64,000 nucleotides of DNA from Pseudomonas matsuisoli (GTDB lineage: Bacteria; Pseudomonadota; Gammaproteobacteria; Pseudomonadales; Pseudomonadaceae): positions 171,583 through 235,582 of the forward strand of contig NZ_BMPO01000006.1 of the NCBI RefSeq assembly GCF_014647635.1. The letters are read 5' to 3'. Every line of letters begins with the position of its first letter. The first letter of the stretch is position 1. The translations under genes and the position numbers were made by a program. Below the pieces are notes generated by a model, which saw only the letters and a program-made list of their open reading frames with translations, was not told where the DNA came from and searched no databases. Positions 62,554 to 64,000 of the stretch are shown piece by piece.

Positions 62554-62932
62554 GGGGCCGATTAGGATTCGACGCCGGTAGCGAAACTTGAGGGGCATGC
62601 CGAGTGGGTAACAGAACTCGTAAATCCACTGTTGCAAATCATTAGTTGCCAACGACGACAACTACGAAGGGTACGCGCTAGCCGCCTAACCTTCATCTGG
62701 TCGCTTCGGCGCCAGCGGTCATGAGGGGATGCCTGTAAACCCAAAATGACCGTCAGATAGAACAGGATCGCCGCCAAGTTCGCTGTAGACGTAACGGCTA
62801 AATCTCATACAGCTCGCTCCAAGCACCCTGCCATTCGGGCGGCGCGGAGTTAACTCAGTAGAATTGGCTAAGCATGTAGAACCAATAGCGGAGAGCTGGC
62901 GGACGGGGGTTCAAATCCCCCCGGCTCCACCA
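62554..62932 (+). ncRNA. ssrA: Transfer-messenger RNA (tmRNA)
   Basis: The 379-nt gene begins GGGGCCGATTAGGATTCGAC and ends with the T-arm GGTTCAAATCCCCCCGGCTC and CACCA; the CCA is encoded. The 5' GGGGCCG pairs with CGGCTCC of the acceptor stem. The tag frame at 62648-62689 reads ANDDNYEGYALAA and stop, ending in the protease-recognised ALAA. tmRNA with SmpB rescues ribosomes on nonstop mRNA and marks products for ClpXP. A UUCG-loop terminator follows. Confidence 0.97.
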
Positions 62933-62942
62933 AATAAACAAA

Positions 62943-62969
62943 AAAGGACGTCTTCGGACGTCCTTTTTT
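62943..62969 (+). terminator. tmRNA terminator
   Basis: AAAGGACGTC pairs with GACGTCCTTT around a TTCG tetraloop, followed by a T-run. It lies 11 bases after the encoded CCA. Confidence 0.9.
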
Positions 62970-63217
62970 GTGCCTGATGGAAAGTGAGAATGGTGAACTC
63001 GGCACCGCTGCCCCGTGTTCGTCTATCCGCGAAGCCGGATACGAGTCTGGCTTCGCTAAACCGACATCAACCTATCCCGGCCGGCCTGCGCCATCTATTC
63101 GCGTTCATACCGATGCATCATGTGCGATTGCATCAATCCGACCGACCGAGTTCTGCTCATTCAATTGTTAGGATGACGGTCCCCGTATCAGTACGGTAAT
63201 CACTCCCGTAACAAATG

Positions 63218-64000
63218 CTATGAGTAAGCACGCTCGCCGTGACTGCCGATATCAAGACCCTGCTGCTCCACCTCTTCACTAACACGAAGGCCACGCGTAA
63301 CCAGCCCTATGGTCTTAAGCAAAACGAACGTCACGATTGCGCAATAGACGATCGTGAACAACACGCTCTTGGCTTGGATCAGTACCTGGGACGCAATGTC
63401 GATGTCCTCGAAGCCACCCAGGGAAGTCGAGGCGAAAACACCGGTGAGAATCGAACCGACGATGCCGCCCACCCCGTGCAGGCCGAAAGCATCCAGGGAA
63501 TCGTCGTAGCCCAGCGACCGCTTAAGCCAAGCGATGGCGAAGAAGCAGATGATCCCGGTGAAGAAACCCATGACCAACGCCCCGCCCGGTCCAACGAAGC
63601 CGCAGGCCGGGGTGATGGTAACCAGCCCGGCGAGCGCACCGGATGCCGCGCCCAATGCGCTTGGCTTGCCGCTCTTCCACCATTCGATCGCTAGCCAGCC
63701 GACGATGCCGGAACACGCGGCGATTTGCGTAGTGAGCATGGCCATACCGGCGTTCGTACTGGCAGCGACAGCCGAGCCTACATTGAAGCCAAACCAGCCG
63801 ACCCACAGCAAGGCCGCGCCGGTAAGCGCAAAGCCCATGTTGTGTGGCGGCATGGCGGTAGTCGGGTAACCCTTGCGCTTGCCTAGCACCAGGCAGGCGA
63901 CCAAACCGGCAACGCCAGAATTGATATGCACCACGGTGCCGCCTGCGAATTCGAGAATGCCCCAGTCCCACAGCAAACCGCCGGGCCCGCTCCAAGCCAT
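63218..64000 (-). CDS. amtB: Ammonium transporter AmtB, C-terminal part (cut by window edge)
   Basis: The last 260 residues of an Amt/Rh-family channel are visible and the start lies beyond base 64000. Seen are GGTVVHINSGVAGLVACLVLGKRKGY with the first pore His, WVGWFGFNVGSA, and GVHGVGGI-type residues (here FGLHGVGGIVGSILTGVF) with the second pore His. The cytoplasmic tail (GLRVSEEVEQQGLDIGSHGE) is the region contacted by GlnK when nitrogen is plentiful. Any glnK gene would be upstream, outside the window. Confidence 0.95.
   Translation of the reverse strand: MAWSGPGGLLWDWGILEFAGGTVVHINSGVAGLVACLVLGKRKGYPTTAMPPHNMGFALTGAALLWVGWFGFNVGSAVAASTNAGMAMLTTQIAACSGIVGWLAIEWWKSGKPSALGAASGALAGLVTITPACGFVGPGGALVMGFFTGIICFFAIAWLKRSLGYDDSLDAFGLHGVGGIVGSILTGVFASTSLGGFEDIDIASQVLIQAKSVLFTIVYCAIVTFVLLKTIGLVTRGLRVSEEVEQQGLDIGSHGERAYS

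Noticed and set aside
62905-63217. Integration site of a genomic island at the tmRNA 3' end
   Set aside because: tmRNA genes are common attachment sites, but no integrase gene or repeated 3' end occurs downstream; the terminator and amtB follow directly.

Overview
The window looks like chromosome of a gamma-proteobacterium of the Pseudomonas family, most likely the Stutzerimonas (Pseudomonas stutzeri) group. The grounds are the gene orders fur / omlA(bamE) / rnfH-ratA / smpB and lldR / lldP-lldD, an osmE lipoprotein, a CrcZ-family small RNA, clpB-pgeF-rluD / bamD, and Pseudomonas-type REP repeats. This is recognition by eye; no database search was run. Genes are dense and no prophage, transposase or CRISPR array was seen. 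The non-genic sequence is rich in palindromic repeat elements.

Layout. 0.5-4.3 kb: UPF0104 membrane protein, YegD-type Hsp70, small lipoproteins and osmE, with a 140-bp MITE-like element. 4.5-7.3 kb: glycine-betaine-type ABC transporter. 7.6-12 kb: AgcS symporter, a lipoprotein, and a coupled YjgN/M48-protease pair. 12.5-17.9 kb: D-lactate dehydrogenase, pirin, an unrecognised protein and a pseudouridine-synthase-like protein lacking the usual catalytic Asp. 17.9-28.5 kb: a sugar-acid catabolic locus (FMN 2-hydroxyacid oxidase, NAD hydroxyacid dehydrogenase, DapA-type lyase, TctABC transporter, enolase-superfamily dehydratase, divergent LacI regulator with two palindromic operators, IlvD/Edd dehydratase). 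28.6-34.4 kb: clpB with a sigma-32 promoter, pgeF, rluD, bamD. 34.4-38.2 kb: hybrid sensor kinase and a sigma-54-driven CrcZ-family RNA. 38.3-44.7 kb: divergent amidase, TerC, HD-GYP phosphodiesterase, DMT exporter, arfA, rRNA-methyltransferase-like protein. 44.8-49.3 kb: a second TctABC transporter with duplicated tctC. 49.9-52.3 kb: a four-gene GTPase/roadblock operon. 52.7-57.9 kb: dioxygenase, MHS-family transporter, LEA lipoprotein, fur, bamE, rnfH, ratA, smpB. 57.9-64 kb: L-lactate operon, a small secreted protein, tmRNA and a partial amtB.

How the parts connect. The strongest theme is catabolite control. The CrcZ-family RNA (about 37887-38226) carries many AANAANAA (Hfq/Crc-binding) motifs. 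The same motif lies at or just upstream of the Shine-Dalgarno sequence of several catabolic genes here: tctC of the sugar-acid locus, the IlvD/Edd dehydratase, both duplicated tctC genes and lldP. RNA and candidate targets therefore share one window. A second theme is ribosome rescue. ssrA and smpB (trans-translation) lie within 20 kb of arfA, whose coding sequence contains a hairpin where a tmRNA-controlled truncation would be expected.
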